Assembly: GCF_034531395.1 (NCBI RefSeq)
Contig: NZ_JARVCO010000010.1
Span: 620,001-684,000, forward strand
Length of the DNA stretch: 64,000 nt
Reading direction: 5' to 3'
Source: Pontiella agarivorans
GTDB lineage: Bacteria > Verrucomicrobiota > Kiritimatiellia > Kiritimatiellales > Pontiellaceae
Of this stretch, positions 30,901-39,559 are shown piece by piece. Position 1 is the first letter of the stretch; each line of letters starts with the position of its first letter. The notes under the pieces were generated by a model, which was not told where the DNA came from, made no database searches, and saw only the letters and a list, made by a program, of their open reading frames with translations. Both the position numbers and the translations under genes were made by a program.

Positions 30901-31917
30901 GCTGCAAGCGGAGAAGACCCATACGGCGGGGAGCCCTTCACCGTTTTCGGGGGGATATCGATTTGGCCTTCGCTCATGATCCGTATTCTGGTTTTCATCT
31001 GTTCGCTCTATTTTATCATCAGAACCTATTTTTCAATCCGAAGCGATTCTCATTCGGTCGCGGCGGAATTTGGGTTTAAAACCGGCTGCTTGAAAAAGAC
31101 AGAATTCGGATTCCTTGAGAATCTCCTGTGGCCGTTCCGGCGGAATACAGCCGAAACTGATATTGCGCGGATTTGGAGCGCATACAGCTGGCGGCGCGGC
31201 ATCGGCTGGATTTATGTTGTACTGCTGGCCGCGACCATCATTTACGGCGGTTTGGCCGGGGCGGTGGTGCGTTGCGATCAGCCGTTTACCCCTTACCGCG
31301 GTACACTGGCGCTGGTGGCGCATCAGGGTTCGCTCCGGCTGGCGTTGATCAGTATGATTTTGCTCTGCGGTGTCACGGTTTACACCTTGCTGCGCAGTAC
31401 GCGTTTGATCTGCAACCTTTACCGCCGTAACAAAGAACGCTACGACCCATGTTGCTGGCATCACAGTGAAATGCGGGCTTTGGACTGCCGTGTGCATTTA
31501 AACAATATTTATCTCGTAGGCCGGGTTACGGAAACCACCGGCCGGATTATTGTTTATCCGTTTGTGGTTCTGTTTCTGATGATTCTTTCGCGGTATTCTC
31601 TGATTGATCTGTGGGATTGGCCGCTTCCGCTGGCGGGTGTGGTCGGCTTGACCGTGTTTGCTGCTCTTTTTTCGGCGGTCTACCTGAGATACAAAGCGAA
31701 GGAAATCCAGAAACGCGCGTTTGATCTGCTCCAGCTGGAAAAACTTAAAAAACCGGAGAATAGTGAAGAAGTCGATCGATGTATCGAACAGATCGCATCC
31801 TGTGAACGGGGTGCTTTTGCTCCTCTTTCGAGTAATCCGATACTTCTTGCTGTTTTGACGCCGTTCGGCGGCATCGGAGCTGTTTCTATCATTCAGAGCA
31901 TGGTTGCGGGCCTGTAA
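27913..31917 (+). CDS. Giant inner-membrane protein of unknown function
   Basis: The 1334-aa protein has one hydrophobic segment near the N-terminus (NLILIFSAIIGTVISN). A large soluble region of about 900 residues follows, with helical, coiled-coil-like parts (about 370-410 and 520-570). Near 690-880 comes an alpha/beta part with strands such as ARIVLIGEWDSVF and VTAVGIFGSDAYDKLLILRA and then AVFFTTDLDARFF. This last part loosely recalls a Rossmann-like or periplasmic-receptor-like fold, which is a guess from strand pattern. About seven membrane helices fill residues 940-1335. The start ATG is preceded by AAGGAGG. It ends the esterase-lipoprotein operon. A palindrome copy lies at 30161-30175. 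No known family is recognised with confidence. Confidence 0.65.
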   Translation: MKMFGIGSSPISSGNLILIFSAIIGTVISNSRTTLKSHRPEIAEEVVVEPSGNQVDARLWEDPFDVLERWGKRYPETNARAELRSLKEILETRVDKLIVPVMTDDGHYPEMRENRIQQRYAVLAALSTSNYKPNSPQKMNIGRLVIGGVTNTVPYEWFSRDKSKPEVYPAGGLNGLAPAYEQPDNLYGNEFEHVCILWLRSDFLGTAAKAIVSPGQGPLSDYRKLSEALAPAAERGKRGVCDIRIIGPRSSEGIRRILQEIEAFRASGVWLEESIQILKKQLRELAAGQQDETVAGVDFKRQGNNGGTEQEYRAAVTGLSKEIWKYMQPGCNARLFSSLPFGGKEIGTKESAGIVINISLYGEELVRAEKLRIYRGTLTAIAEEEQKLRAALFKLENKLCELEQQREDAASGEQINSSPVHILSNEFNLVQTRQKLELLGQLREQLIRRAGGKENRFSRGNDPEPQQFHHDYLQQGSAADDYQRFEALLNLCTDEIDRLPFYRSKRKARIALEEVRSGFVKAAKDWAEREAEIKIEAAFTKIREMQTNRRASVNASMKHRISRLETAHIAVGRVVKNEQAEAGAMNGIKSLYATPVCSVFSPWATADNYLLNADLSNGRKFNELLNKKYDSGTTSGRDALAELRKEILYLHGIHFNRTVQKDKRVAKALVDELSRRGAILPPGNPRETPARIVLIGEWDSVFSRALSTTFALEYLQRQGRSALQWPEEIEVFEYLRGIDGLMPGAEHVDVPKSGNDSGNGQSLYHTLGLRYPDGSSQYDYLRRLAGRVQKINTEGHRVTAVGIFGSDAYDKLLILRALRGKIPDAVFFTTDLDARFFHADELKWTRGLVVGSSYGLELSPTLQQRTAPFRNTYQTGLYATMFTVLNGAPWAFNIDDYDPRIFEIGLQGAVDLSNRDTQIGEFFLPLHPEPDNIWRKHVGRIVLLLGLGLVVPALFLGVFGYFRSAGGNPGTMKPAFYWLLFAGACGGVVVLFFQTMAASGEDPYGGEPFTVFGGISIWPSLMIRILVFICSLYFIIRTYFSIRSDSHSVAAEFGFKTGCLKKTEFGFLENLLWPFRRNTAETDIARIWSAYSWRRGIGWIYVVLLAATIIYGGLAGAVVRCDQPFTPYRGTLALVAHQGSLRLALISMILLCGVTVYTLLRSTRLICNLYRRNKERYDPCCWHHSEMRALDCRVHLNNIYLVGRVTETTGRIIVYPFVVLFLMILSRYSLIDLWDWPLPLAGVVGLTVFAALFSAVYLRYKAKEIQKRAFDLLQLEKLKKPENSEEVDRCIEQIASCERGAFAPLSSNPILLAVLTPFGGIGAVSIIQSMVAGL

Positions 31918-31942
31918 TAGCAGTAATGCTGATCGTGACGAT

Positions 31943-34900
31943 TCATTTTCCCCTGGCGGAAAATGTGCCGTCCCGTCCTATTTCTGATTCCTGGCGCCAG
32001 CAGTAGAGCACGGGTACGACGAGCATGGTGACGATTTCGATGAGCATGCCGCCGAAAGAGGGGATGGCCATGGGGACCATGATGTCGGAACCGCGGCCGG
32101 TGGAGGTGAGGACCGGCAGCAGGGCGAGGATGGTGGTGGCGGTGGTCATCAGGCAGGCGCGCACGCGGCGGTTTCCGGCCTGAAGAACCAGTGCGCGGAC
32201 TTCGTCTTTTGTGGTCGGGGTGTTTTCGCGGAAGGTCTGCGTGAGATAGGTGCCCATCACGACGCCGTCGTCGGTCGCAATGCCGAACAGCGCCAGGAAT
32301 CCGACCCAGACGGCCACGCTCATATTGATGACGTGCACCTGAAACAGGTCGCGCATCTCAGTGCCGAACAGGCTGAAGTCGAGAAACCACAGCTGGCCGT
32401 AGAGCCAGATCAGAATGAAGCCCCCGGACCACGCAATAAAGACGCCGGTGAAAATGAGGAAGGTGGTATACGCCGATTTAAACTGAAAGTAGATCAGCAT
32501 GAAGATGGCGAAGAGCGCGATCGGCAGCACCATCGAAAGGGTTCTGGATGCCCGCAGCTGGTTTTCGTAGGAGCCGGCAAAACGATAGCTTACGCCGCGC
32601 GGTAAACTGAATTCGCCGCTGTCGATTTTACGCTGCAGGTAGGCCTGGGCCTGCTCCACCACATCGACTTCCGCGTGCCCCGGCTTTTTGTCGAAAACGA
32701 CGTAGCCGACGAGGAAGGTATCCTCGCTCTTGATGTTCTGCGGGCCGCGTACATAGTTGATTTCGGCCAGCTGAGTGATGGGGATCTGCTGTCCTTTCAT
32801 TCCGGGAATCAGCACCTGTTCAAGCGCTTCGATATTATCGCGCAGCTCCCGCTGATAGCGGACCCGGACGGGAAAGCGCTCGCGGCCCTCGACGGTGCCG
32901 GTCACCTTTTTGCCGCCAATGGCGATTTCGATAATGTTCTGGAACTTGCGTATCGGAATGCCGTAGCGGGCGAGTGCCTCGCGGTCGGGGACGATTTCGA
33001 GGTAGGGCTTGCCGACGATGCGGTCGGCAATGACCGCCGCCGGTTCCACGGACGGCACCTCTTTGAGGTAGCGCTCAATCTCGAGGCCCACCCGCTCGAT
33101 GGTTTCGAGGTCCGGGCCCTGCACCTTCACGCCCATGGGCGCGCGCATGCCGCTTTGCAGCATTACGATGCGCGCGGCGATCGGCTGCAGCCTGGGCGCG
33201 GAGGTGGTGCCGGGAATTTTTCCGGCCTTTACAATCTCATCCCAGATGTCGTCAGGCGACCGGATATGGTCGCGCCATTGGCGGTAGGGCCGGCCGCGTT
33301 CATCCTCAATCAGCTGGCCTTGGGTATCCCGGACAAATTCTCCGTCTTCATATCTGAAGTTGAGGCGCTTTCCGTTGGGGTCGATTCGGAACTCCGGCTT
33401 GTAGTTGATCACCGTCTCGATCATGGAGATCGGCGCGGGATCCAGCGAGGTTTCGGCGCGCCCCAGCTTGCCGACGGCGGAAGCGATTTCCGGGATCGAC
33501 TCAAAGGCCATATCCTGCTTTTGCAGAATATCCAGCGCTTCGCCGATGGAGGCGTGCGTCATGGTGGTCGGCATCCAAAGGAAGGAGCCTTCGTCGAGGG
33601 TCGGCATGAACTCTTTTCCAAACCCTGGAAACGCGTGGGCGACCTTCTGAACCGGCGGCGTTTTCTCTATAAAGTCGGGCAGCCAGCCGAAGGTTTTACT
33701 GAATCCAAGCCAGCTGGTTGTTCCGAGAATCAGGAGTGCCAGCGGAAGCGCGAGGAAGGCGGATTTATGGTTCAGGCACCAGCGCAGGATCGGGGCGTAA
33801 AAGTGTTGGAACACCCGGAAGAAAAGGAGCAGGCCGCCGATCAGCAGGGTCACGAAAACCAGATTGCGCAGTGTGCCCGCTTGCGGTCCGAGCGGTTCCC
33901 ATTCGATCGTCAGCCAGCAGCCCACCAGCAAAACGGTGAAGATGATCGGGAAGTATTTTTTCAGGATGCCTCGGATGGAACGCCGGCCGGTCTTCGGCGC
34001 CGCGCCCGGCGAACGCGCCCGGCCGAACAGGGTATGCGCCAGTACGGGCAGGACGGTGAGTGCCAGAATGATCGAGGCGACCAGAGCCACCGTTTTGGTG
34101 AAGGCGAGCGGTTTGAACAGTTTGCCTTCGGCCCCGATCATGGTGAAGACGGGCAGGAAGCTGATGACGGTCGTCAGCACGGCGGTCAGTACGGCGCCTC
34201 CGACTTCCGAGGCCGCCCGGTGCACCACGTCGATGCGCGGTTCTTCGGGGTCGGCCCGGTCGAGGTGCCGGATGATATTTTCACAGATGACAATGCCCAT
34301 ATCGACGATGGTGCCGATGGCAATGGCGATGCCGGAGAGGGCGACAATGTTGGCCTGTACGTTGAAGAGTTTCATGCCGATGAAACAGAGCAGCACGGTC
34401 AGCGGCAGCATGGTGCTGATGGCCAGCCCGGAGCGCAGATGCATGACCATGATCAGCACGACGATGATGGTGATGAGGATCTGCTGAACGATGGCTTCGT
34501 TCAGGGTGCCCAGCGTTTCATAAATCAGGCCGGTGCGGTCGTAGAACGGGATGACGGTCAGCTGGCTGACGGTGCCATCGGCCAGCGTCTTTTTCGGAAG
34601 GCTCTGCGCGGTGGCGGCAATCTTTTCTTTTACGTTCCGGATCACGCGGAGCGGGTTGTCGCCATAGCGCGCGACCACCACGCCGCCGACCGCCGGGGCG
34701 CCGCCTTTATCGAGCGCGCCGCGCCGCTGCGCCGGGCCGAGGGTGACGTCGGCGACATGTTTGATCAGCACGGGAACACCGTCGGCGTTGACTTTGATGA
34801 CGCTGTTTTCGATGTCTTCCAATGATTGGATAAATCCGACGCCGCGGATGAAATATTCGACGCGGTTGACTTCCAGGTTTTTCGCGCCGACATCGAGGTT

Positions 34901-35632
34901 GGCGCCCTGTACGGCTTGGTAAACCTCATCCACACTCACGCCGAAGGCGCGCATGGCATCGGGATCGACATCGACCTGGTATTCGCGCACAAAGCCGCCG
35001 ACGGAGGCCACTTCGGCGACGCCGTCGGCGGAAAGGAGCCAGTAGCGGGCATACCAATCCTGCGTGGTGCGCAGCTCTTCGGGATCCCATCCGCCGGTCG
35101 GGTTTCCGTCGGGGTCGAGGCCTTCGAGCGTGTACCAGTAGACCTGTCCGAGCGCGGTGGCATCCGGCCCCAGCGTCGGCTGCACGCCGTCGGGCAGGGT
35201 GCCGGCCGGCAGGCTGTTGAGTTTTTCCAGCACACGGGTGCGCGACCAGTAAAATTCCACATCCTCCTTGAAGATGATGTAGATCGAGGAAAAGCCGAAC
35301 ATGGAGTAGGAGCGGATGGTTTTAACGCCGGGAATACCGAGCAGCTGAACCATCAGCGGATAGCCGATCTGGTCTTCGACATCCTGCGGCGAGCGGCCCA
35401 TCCATTCGGTGAAAACAATCTGCTGGTTTTCGCCGATGTCCGGAATCGCGTCAACGGCGACCGGGTAACGCTGCAGGTCGCCGATTTTCCAATCGAACGG
35501 CGCCGTCAGCAGACCGCCGAAAATGACGGCCGCGGTGAACAGCGCGACGATGAGCCTGTTCTCCAGACAGAAGCGGATCAGCCGGCCGACCGCTGAACGT
35601 TGTTCAACCGTCTGTGCGGGGTCAGTGTGCAT
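31943..35632 (-). CDS. cusA: CusA/CzcA heavy-metal efflux RND pump
   Basis: Proton-driven inner-membrane pump of a tripartite metal exporter. About 1229 aa, slightly above the usual 1020-1050 because of inserted charged loops. Visible features: the first helix (RLIVALFTAAVIFGGLL), QDVEDQIGYPLMVQL, the CzcA-type membrane motif AIGTIVDMGIVICENIIRHL, and twelve predicted helices in two groups. The ATG at 35632 is preferred, 7 bases after a GGAG site. It overlaps the cusB stop by 11 bases, so translation is probably coupled. Palindrome copies lie at 33616-33630 and 34817-34831. The CsoR regulator upstream points to copper or silver as substrate. Confidence 0.92.
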   Translation of the reverse strand: MHTDPAQTVEQRSAVGRLIRFCLENRLIVALFTAAVIFGGLLTAPFDWKIGDLQRYPVAVDAIPDIGENQQIVFTEWMGRSPQDVEDQIGYPLMVQLLGIPGVKTIRSYSMFGFSSIYIIFKEDVEFYWSRTRVLEKLNSLPAGTLPDGVQPTLGPDATALGQVYWYTLEGLDPDGNPTGGWDPEELRTTQDWYARYWLLSADGVAEVASVGGFVREYQVDVDPDAMRAFGVSVDEVYQAVQGANLDVGAKNLEVNRVEYFIRGVGFIQSLEDIENSVIKVNADGVPVLIKHVADVTLGPAQRRGALDKGGAPAVGGVVVARYGDNPLRVIRNVKEKIAATAQSLPKKTLADGTVSQLTVIPFYDRTGLIYETLGTLNEAIVQQILITIIVVLIMVMHLRSGLAISTMLPLTVLLCFIGMKLFNVQANIVALSGIAIAIGTIVDMGIVICENIIRHLDRADPEEPRIDVVHRAASEVGGAVLTAVLTTVISFLPVFTMIGAEGKLFKPLAFTKTVALVASIILALTVLPVLAHTLFGRARSPGAAPKTGRRSIRGILKKYFPIIFTVLLVGCWLTIEWEPLGPQAGTLRNLVFVTLLIGGLLLFFRVFQHFYAPILRWCLNHKSAFLALPLALLILGTTSWLGFSKTFGWLPDFIEKTPPVQKVAHAFPGFGKEFMPTLDEGSFLWMPTTMTHASIGEALDILQKQDMAFESIPEIASAVGKLGRAETSLDPAPISMIETVINYKPEFRIDPNGKRLNFRYEDGEFVRDTQGQLIEDERGRPYRQWRDHIRSPDDIWDEIVKAGKIPGTTSAPRLQPIAARIVMLQSGMRAPMGVKVQGPDLETIERVGLEIERYLKEVPSVEPAAVIADRIVGKPYLEIVPDREALARYGIPIRKFQNIIEIAIGGKKVTGTVEGRERFPVRVRYQRELRDNIEALEQVLIPGMKGQQIPITQLAEINYVRGPQNIKSEDTFLVGYVVFDKKPGHAEVDVVEQAQAYLQRKIDSGEFSLPRGVSYRFAGSYENQLRASRTLSMVLPIALFAIFMLIYFQFKSAYTTFLIFTGVFIAWSGGFILIWLYGQLWFLDFSLFGTEMRDLFQVHVINMSVAVWVGFLALFGIATDDGVVMGTYLTQTFRENTPTTKDEVRALVLQAGNRRVRACLMTTATTILALLPVLTSTGRGSDIMVPMAIPSFGGMLIEIVTMLVVPVLYCWRQESEIGRDGTFSARGK

Positions 35633-37436
35633 GGGCATGCTCCGCTTTTTCCGGTTCAATGCCTTCGGCGCGCATCTGCTTCAGGTATTGGTCGGGATTT
35701 TCTTTGAAGGTGCTGTCGCAGCCGGGGCAGCAGAAATAGATCCGCATGCCGTCGTGGTCGATGTAGACGTCTTTGTTGATGGGATTACCCATGACGGGGC
35801 AGAGGGTTTGAGGCTGTGGCACCTTTTCAGGTTCAATGCCTTCGGCGCGCATTTTTGCGATATATTTTTCCGGGTCGGCTTTGAACTCGCCGTCGCACCC
35901 GGCACAGCAGAAATAGATGCGCATGCCGTTGTAATCGACATAGACGTCTTTGTTGATTTCGCCGCCCATGACCGGGCAGCGGGTTTGCGGTTTTAGCGTT
36001 CCGCTTTCGGTTTCCGACTCCTCGCTCTCCGAAGACATCATGCTCGGTTTGGCGCGGATCTGCAGCTCGGCATCGAGCTTGAAGGCGCCGCGGGTGACGA
36101 CGTGCTCGCCTTCGTCGAGGCCGCTTTCGATGGCGTAAAAGTCGCCGAAGCGTCCGCCCAGCACGACCACGCGACCTTCGTAGGTCGGTTTTTCCTGATC
36201 AGGAATCTCGACGTAGACGACGGCGCGTTTGCCGGTTTTCAGCGCGGCGGAGACAGGAATCAGCAGTGGGGCGTTGGATTCGTTTTCGGAAACATAGCCC
36301 AGCGATTCCGCCGTCACGAGCGGCATACCGCAGACGTCGCAGGGGCCGGGCTCGTCCTTGATCACTTCCGGGTGCATCGGGCTGATCCATTTGCCGGCCA
36401 GTCCGGGATTCATGATTCTTCCATCCTGCGCGACTCTGGGGCGGGCGACGGCCCGAACGAACATGCCGGGCTTGAGCGTTCCGTCCGCATTTTCGACAAT
36501 CACACGAACTTTGGCGGTGCGCGTGGCGGCGTTGATGATCGGATCGATGAAGGAGATGGTGCCTTTGAACGCGCGCCCCGGATAGGCTTCGGTTGTGAAC
36601 TCCACCGAACCGCCGTAGCGCAGGCCGCTGAGGTCGGACTCATAGGCATCGAGCAGGATCCAGACTCTGGAAAGGTCGGCGATGGTATAGATCGGGGTGC
36701 CGGTTTTCACGTACATGCCCTCCGTCGCGTTCTTATGAATCACAATGCCGGCGGCCGGCGAATAGAGAGTCATATGATCGCTGGGGGTTCCGCGCACTTC
36801 TGTTTCGGCAATCTGCCCGGAGGTGAAGCCCCAAAGGCGCAGCTTTTCGCGCGCGGCAACCACCGTCTGTTCCGCGGTTTCGAGCAACAGGGAGCTTCGG
36901 CTGTTTTTGAGTTTTTCCAAGGTCTGGAGCGCCTGAATCAGTTCCTCCTGCGCGGTTAGCAGTTCGGGGCTGTAGAGCTCGGCGAGGTGCTCGCCTTTTT
37001 TGACGGGGATGCCGGTGTAGTCGACAAACAGCCGGTCGAGGCGGCCGGCGACCCACGCTGAGATGGTCGATACCCGGGTTTCATCATAATCGACCTTGCC
37101 GACCATGCGGATTTCGGCTTCCGCAAAGCGGCGCTGAACCTCCGCGGTTTCCAGTTCCATCAGTTTGGCGGCATAGGGGCTGACGCTGATTTCACGCTCG
37201 CCGCCGCCGTCATCATCGGCTTCCAGCGGAATCAGGTCCATAAAACAGATCGGACATTTTCCAAAGGCTGGAAGCTGGATCTGAGGATGCATGGAGCAGG
37301 TCCATATCTCCGGGGCGGTTTCGGCTGAATGGGCGTCTTCTTCGTGATGATCGTCGGAGGAGACCAAGCACCCGCGCAGGATGAAGCCCGCAAAGAGCGC
37401 GATGATCATGAACAGGATGGGCTTAGTACGTTTCAT
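35622..37436 (-). CDS. cusB: CusB-like membrane fusion protein with two HMBD and two YHS modules
   Basis: Periplasmic adaptor linking pump and outer-membrane channel. The 604-aa protein has an N-terminal membrane or lipid anchor ending RGCLVSS; Arg at -2 makes the lipobox atypical. It carries a heavy-metal-binding domain (WTCSMHPQ ... CPICFMDL, about 45-72) and adaptor core. A second such motif lies near 351-378 (ISPMHPEV ... CDVCGMPL). At the C-terminus are two YHS/TRASH-like modules near 484-540 and 543-600 (CPVMGG ... RIYFCCAGC; CPVMGN ... RIYFCCPGC), ending AEHAHAH. The two C-terminal modules repeat with a 177-base (59-residue) period. Four metal-binding modules on one adaptor is unusual. 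It overlaps cusC by 14 bases. Confidence 0.9.
   Translation of the reverse strand: MKRTKPILFMIIALFAGFILRGCLVSSDDHHEEDAHSAETAPEIWTCSMHPQIQLPAFGKCPICFMDLIPLEADDDGGGEREISVSPYAAKLMELETAEVQRRFAEAEIRMVGKVDYDETRVSTISAWVAGRLDRLFVDYTGIPVKKGEHLAELYSPELLTAQEELIQALQTLEKLKNSRSSLLLETAEQTVVAAREKLRLWGFTSGQIAETEVRGTPSDHMTLYSPAAGIVIHKNATEGMYVKTGTPIYTIADLSRVWILLDAYESDLSGLRYGGSVEFTTEAYPGRAFKGTISFIDPIINAATRTAKVRVIVENADGTLKPGMFVRAVARPRVAQDGRIMNPGLAGKWISPMHPEVIKDEPGPCDVCGMPLVTAESLGYVSENESNAPLLIPVSAALKTGKRAVVYVEIPDQEKPTYEGRVVVLGGRFGDFYAIESGLDEGEHVVTRGAFKLDAELQIRAKPSMMSSESEESETESGTLKPQTRCPVMGGEINKDVYVDYNGMRIYFCCAGCDGEFKADPEKYIAKMRAEGIEPEKVPQPQTLCPVMGNPINKDVYIDHDGMRIYFCCPGCDSTFKENPDQYLKQMRAEGIEPEKAEHAHAH
35653..36000 (-). 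repeat. Two tandem 177-base coding repeats (YHS modules of CusB)
   Basis: The block starting at 35653 and the one starting at 35830 share GGTTCAATGCCTTCGGCGCG exactly and much of what follows, including the CAGCAGAAATAGAT and TAGACGTCTTTGTTGAT segments. Each encodes one CPVMG ... YFCC-GC module. The high DNA similarity points to a fairly recent in-gene duplication. Confidence 0.7.
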
Positions 37437-38703
37437 GGTTTGCTCCGTGAAGTAAATCCAGGCCGGTCAGCCGGCTGAGGTCGGCGCGGTGTTTGAGGTG
37501 GTCGGCCAGCGCGCGTTCATAGGCGAGCTGGAATTCGAGCAGGATGCGTTCGGCATCCATCAGGTTGATGAATTCCATCTGTCCGGCTTCATAGGCAGTG
37601 CGGTTGACCTCGAGCGATTGCTCGGCCTTGGGAATCAGGCTCTCCGCGTAGAGATTGATTTTACGGTCGGCGTCGCGCAGGTTGTAGAGCGTCCGCTTGA
37701 TGTCGGCTTCCAGCGTTCGTTCGCGATTTTGCAGGGTAAGTTCCGCGGCGGTGCGCTGATAGTTTGCGGCTGCGACGCGGGCGCTGTTTTTTCCGGCCCA
37801 AAGCGGGATGTTGATGCCGATGGTTCCCATGATTGGATCTTTTCCATTATCCGAAACGGGGGTGCCGGCATCATCGGTCTGGATATACTGGACGCCGAGC
37901 GTGAAGTCGGGCAGGCGTTCGCGTCGGGCCAGGGCAACCTGATGAACGCCCCGCTCCACATTCCGCGCCAGGGCGGCCAGCGACGGGCTGGTATGATTCA
38001 GGTTTTCAAGCAGCGCTTCTTCGTCGGGGGCGATCCGGACGTAGGGGATTTCCGCCGGCCATGGCAGCGGCGCATCGGCCGGCCGATTGAGCGCGGCGTT
38101 AAGGCGGGCGACCTGCGGTTGGCGCAAATCGTTCAGGGATGAGAGGCGGTCTTCGAGGCGGCCGAGCTCAACCTGCGCCTGAAGGATCGGTGCCATGGGC
38201 GAGCCGGATTTGTAGCGGGTGCGGGCAACCTTTTCCAGATCGCGGATGAGCCGGATGCGGTCCTGTGTGATATCGATGCTGCGCTTCAGGTAATAGAGTT
38301 CGGCATAGGCCTGCGTGATCGCAAAATCGAGGTTGAGTTTTTCCTGCTTATAGTTTTCCCCGTAGGCGGCGGCCAGCGCGGTGGCGGCGGCCTTTTTGGC
38401 GGCGCGTTTTCCAAAGCCCGGAAAGGTCTGGGCCAGCCGGAACTGGTGATTCTGCGGCCCGACCCGGGTTTCGACCGATTCAAAATAATAGCCGTAGGTG
38501 AAGGCGGGGTCGGGCAGCGCCTTCTGAACGGCAATGTTTTCTTCATAGCCCTTCCAGCGATAAAAGGCGGCCTGGAGCTGCGGATTATTTTCCGCTCCGG
38601 CTTCCAGCGCCGCCTGCAGCGTGAGGTGGGTTCCGAACGGATCGGCATAACTGCTCAGCAGGGCGGCGGTGAAGAACGCTGGAATCAGTAATCGTTTTTT
38701 CAT
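37423..38703 (-). CDS. cusC: CusC/TolC-family outer-membrane efflux protein
   Basis: Outer-membrane channel of the copper/silver exporter. The 426-aa precursor has a signal peptide (MKKRLLIPAFFTAALLSSYA) and two related OEP halves. Typical pieces are LQAALEAGAENNPQLQAAFYRW near 30-51 and LTLQNRERTLEADIKRTLYNLRD near 315. The second repeat ends in an ALADHLKHRADLSRLTG helix. It overlaps the cusB start by 14 bases and follows the YHS protein gene by 59 bases. A palindrome copy lies at 38409-38423. Confidence 0.9.
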   Translation of the reverse strand: MKKRLLIPAFFTAALLSSYADPFGTHLTLQAALEAGAENNPQLQAAFYRWKGYEENIAVQKALPDPAFTYGYYFESVETRVGPQNHQFRLAQTFPGFGKRAAKKAAATALAAAYGENYKQEKLNLDFAITQAYAELYYLKRSIDITQDRIRLIRDLEKVARTRYKSGSPMAPILQAQVELGRLEDRLSSLNDLRQPQVARLNAALNRPADAPLPWPAEIPYVRIAPDEEALLENLNHTSPSLAALARNVERGVHQVALARRERLPDFTLGVQYIQTDDAGTPVSDNGKDPIMGTIGINIPLWAGKNSARVAAANYQRTAAELTLQNRERTLEADIKRTLYNLRDADRKINLYAESLIPKAEQSLEVNRTAYEAGQMEFINLMDAERILLEFQLAYERALADHLKHRADLSRLTGLDLLHGANHETY

Positions 38704-38762
38704 GGCGGGCCCTCCGGCCGGGGGTGTTCCCCCCCGTTCTGTACTCCTGGTGCTGCTTCAGT

Positions 38763-39239
38763 TTATGCATCCGGCTGCGGGGCTGGTGCGGGGGTAATGC
38801 CGTCGGCCTCGAGCTTATGGATGTAGGTGTCGGGATCGGCTTTTATCTTTCCGATGCAGCCGGGGCAGCAGACGTAAATGCGTTTGCCCTTCACGTCGAC
38901 ATATTGCGCCTTATTGATTTTGCCGCCCATCACGGGGCACAGCGTCTGGGTTTTGCCCGGGGCTTTTTCAAAGACAACGCCTTGGTCTGTCAGGCGCTTG
39001 ATGTATTTGTCCGGATTGGCTTTGATCTGGTTGATGCAGCCTTTGCAGCAGGTGTAGATACGGAAGCCCTTTACATCAACATAAAGAGCGTGATTAATTT
39101 CGTATCGTTGCATTACAGGACAGTGGGTTTGTCCTTTTTTTTCTACCGGTTTTTCGTCCCCTGTTTTTTTTACGTCAACCGCCACAGCGGAGAAGGTGAT
39201 GAGTAAGGTGCTGATGACGGTAAATATGCTGCTGTTCAT
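38763..39239 (-). CDS. Exported protein with two YHS-like metal-binding modules
   Basis: The 158-aa protein has a signal peptide (MNSSIFTVISTLLITFSAVA), then two repeats of the form CPVM-x-x-x-I-N-x-x-x-Y-V-D-x-x-G-x-RIY-x-CC-x-GC (about residues 40-90 and 99-150). They are the same type as the C-terminal modules of the neighbouring CusB. It could be a periplasmic copper-binding chaperone that hands metal to the pump (inference from cysteines and operon position). It starts 14 bases after csoR and precedes cusC by 59 bases. Confidence 0.8.
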   Translation of the reverse strand: MNSSIFTVISTLLITFSAVAVDVKKTGDEKPVEKKGQTHCPVMQRYEINHALYVDVKGFRIYTCCKGCINQIKANPDKYIKRLTDQGVVFEKAPGKTQTLCPVMGGKINKAQYVDVKGKRIYVCCPGCIGKIKADPDTYIHKLEADGITPAPAPQPDA

Positions 39240-39253
39240 GGCATGTTTCCTTT

Positions 39254-39535
39254 CTATTTTCCCATACGTTTAATAACGGTCATGATTTCCGCAAGTTTTT
39301 CGTCGATGTCGGACTCGTCTTTGGTTTCCAGCGCTGCGGCTACGCAGTGCTTGAGGTGTTTTTCGAGAATAATTTTACTGACCGACTGCAGGGCTGAACG
39401 TGCCGCTTGGATTTGGGTGATGATATCCACGCAATATTCATGGTCGTCGATCATTCGACTGACCGCGCGTACCTGTCCCTCAATACGGGCAAGCCGATAT
39501 TTATTCTCTTCGTGGGTGGTTGGATGTCCCTTCAT
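39254..39535 (-). CDS. csoR: CsoR-family copper-sensing repressor
   Basis: Four-helix DNA-binding repressor that releases DNA on binding Cu(I). With the start at 39535 the product has 93 aa, and the Cu(I) ligands fall at Cys35, His60 and Cys64 (EYC, KHLKHC). They match the C-H-C triad of characterised CsoR proteins, where it is C36-H61-C65. The second ATG is preferred because AAGGAG lies 7 bases before it, while the first ATG (39541) is only one base from that site. It heads the operon csoR-YHS-cusC-cusB-cusA and probably represses it through the operator at 39563-39579. Confidence 0.88.
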   Translation of the reverse strand: MKGHPTTHEENKYRLARIEGQVRAVSRMIDDHEYCVDIITQIQAARSALQSVSKIILEKHLKHCVAAALETKDESDIDEKLAEIMTVIKRMGK

Positions 39536-39559
39536 TTTCATACTCCTTAATTGATAGAA

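Noticed and set aside
32675-34825. 716-codon plus-strand open frame
   Set aside because: Lies fully antisense to cusA; its residues are rich in His, Gly, Asp and Arg as expected from mirrored codons, with no family motif.
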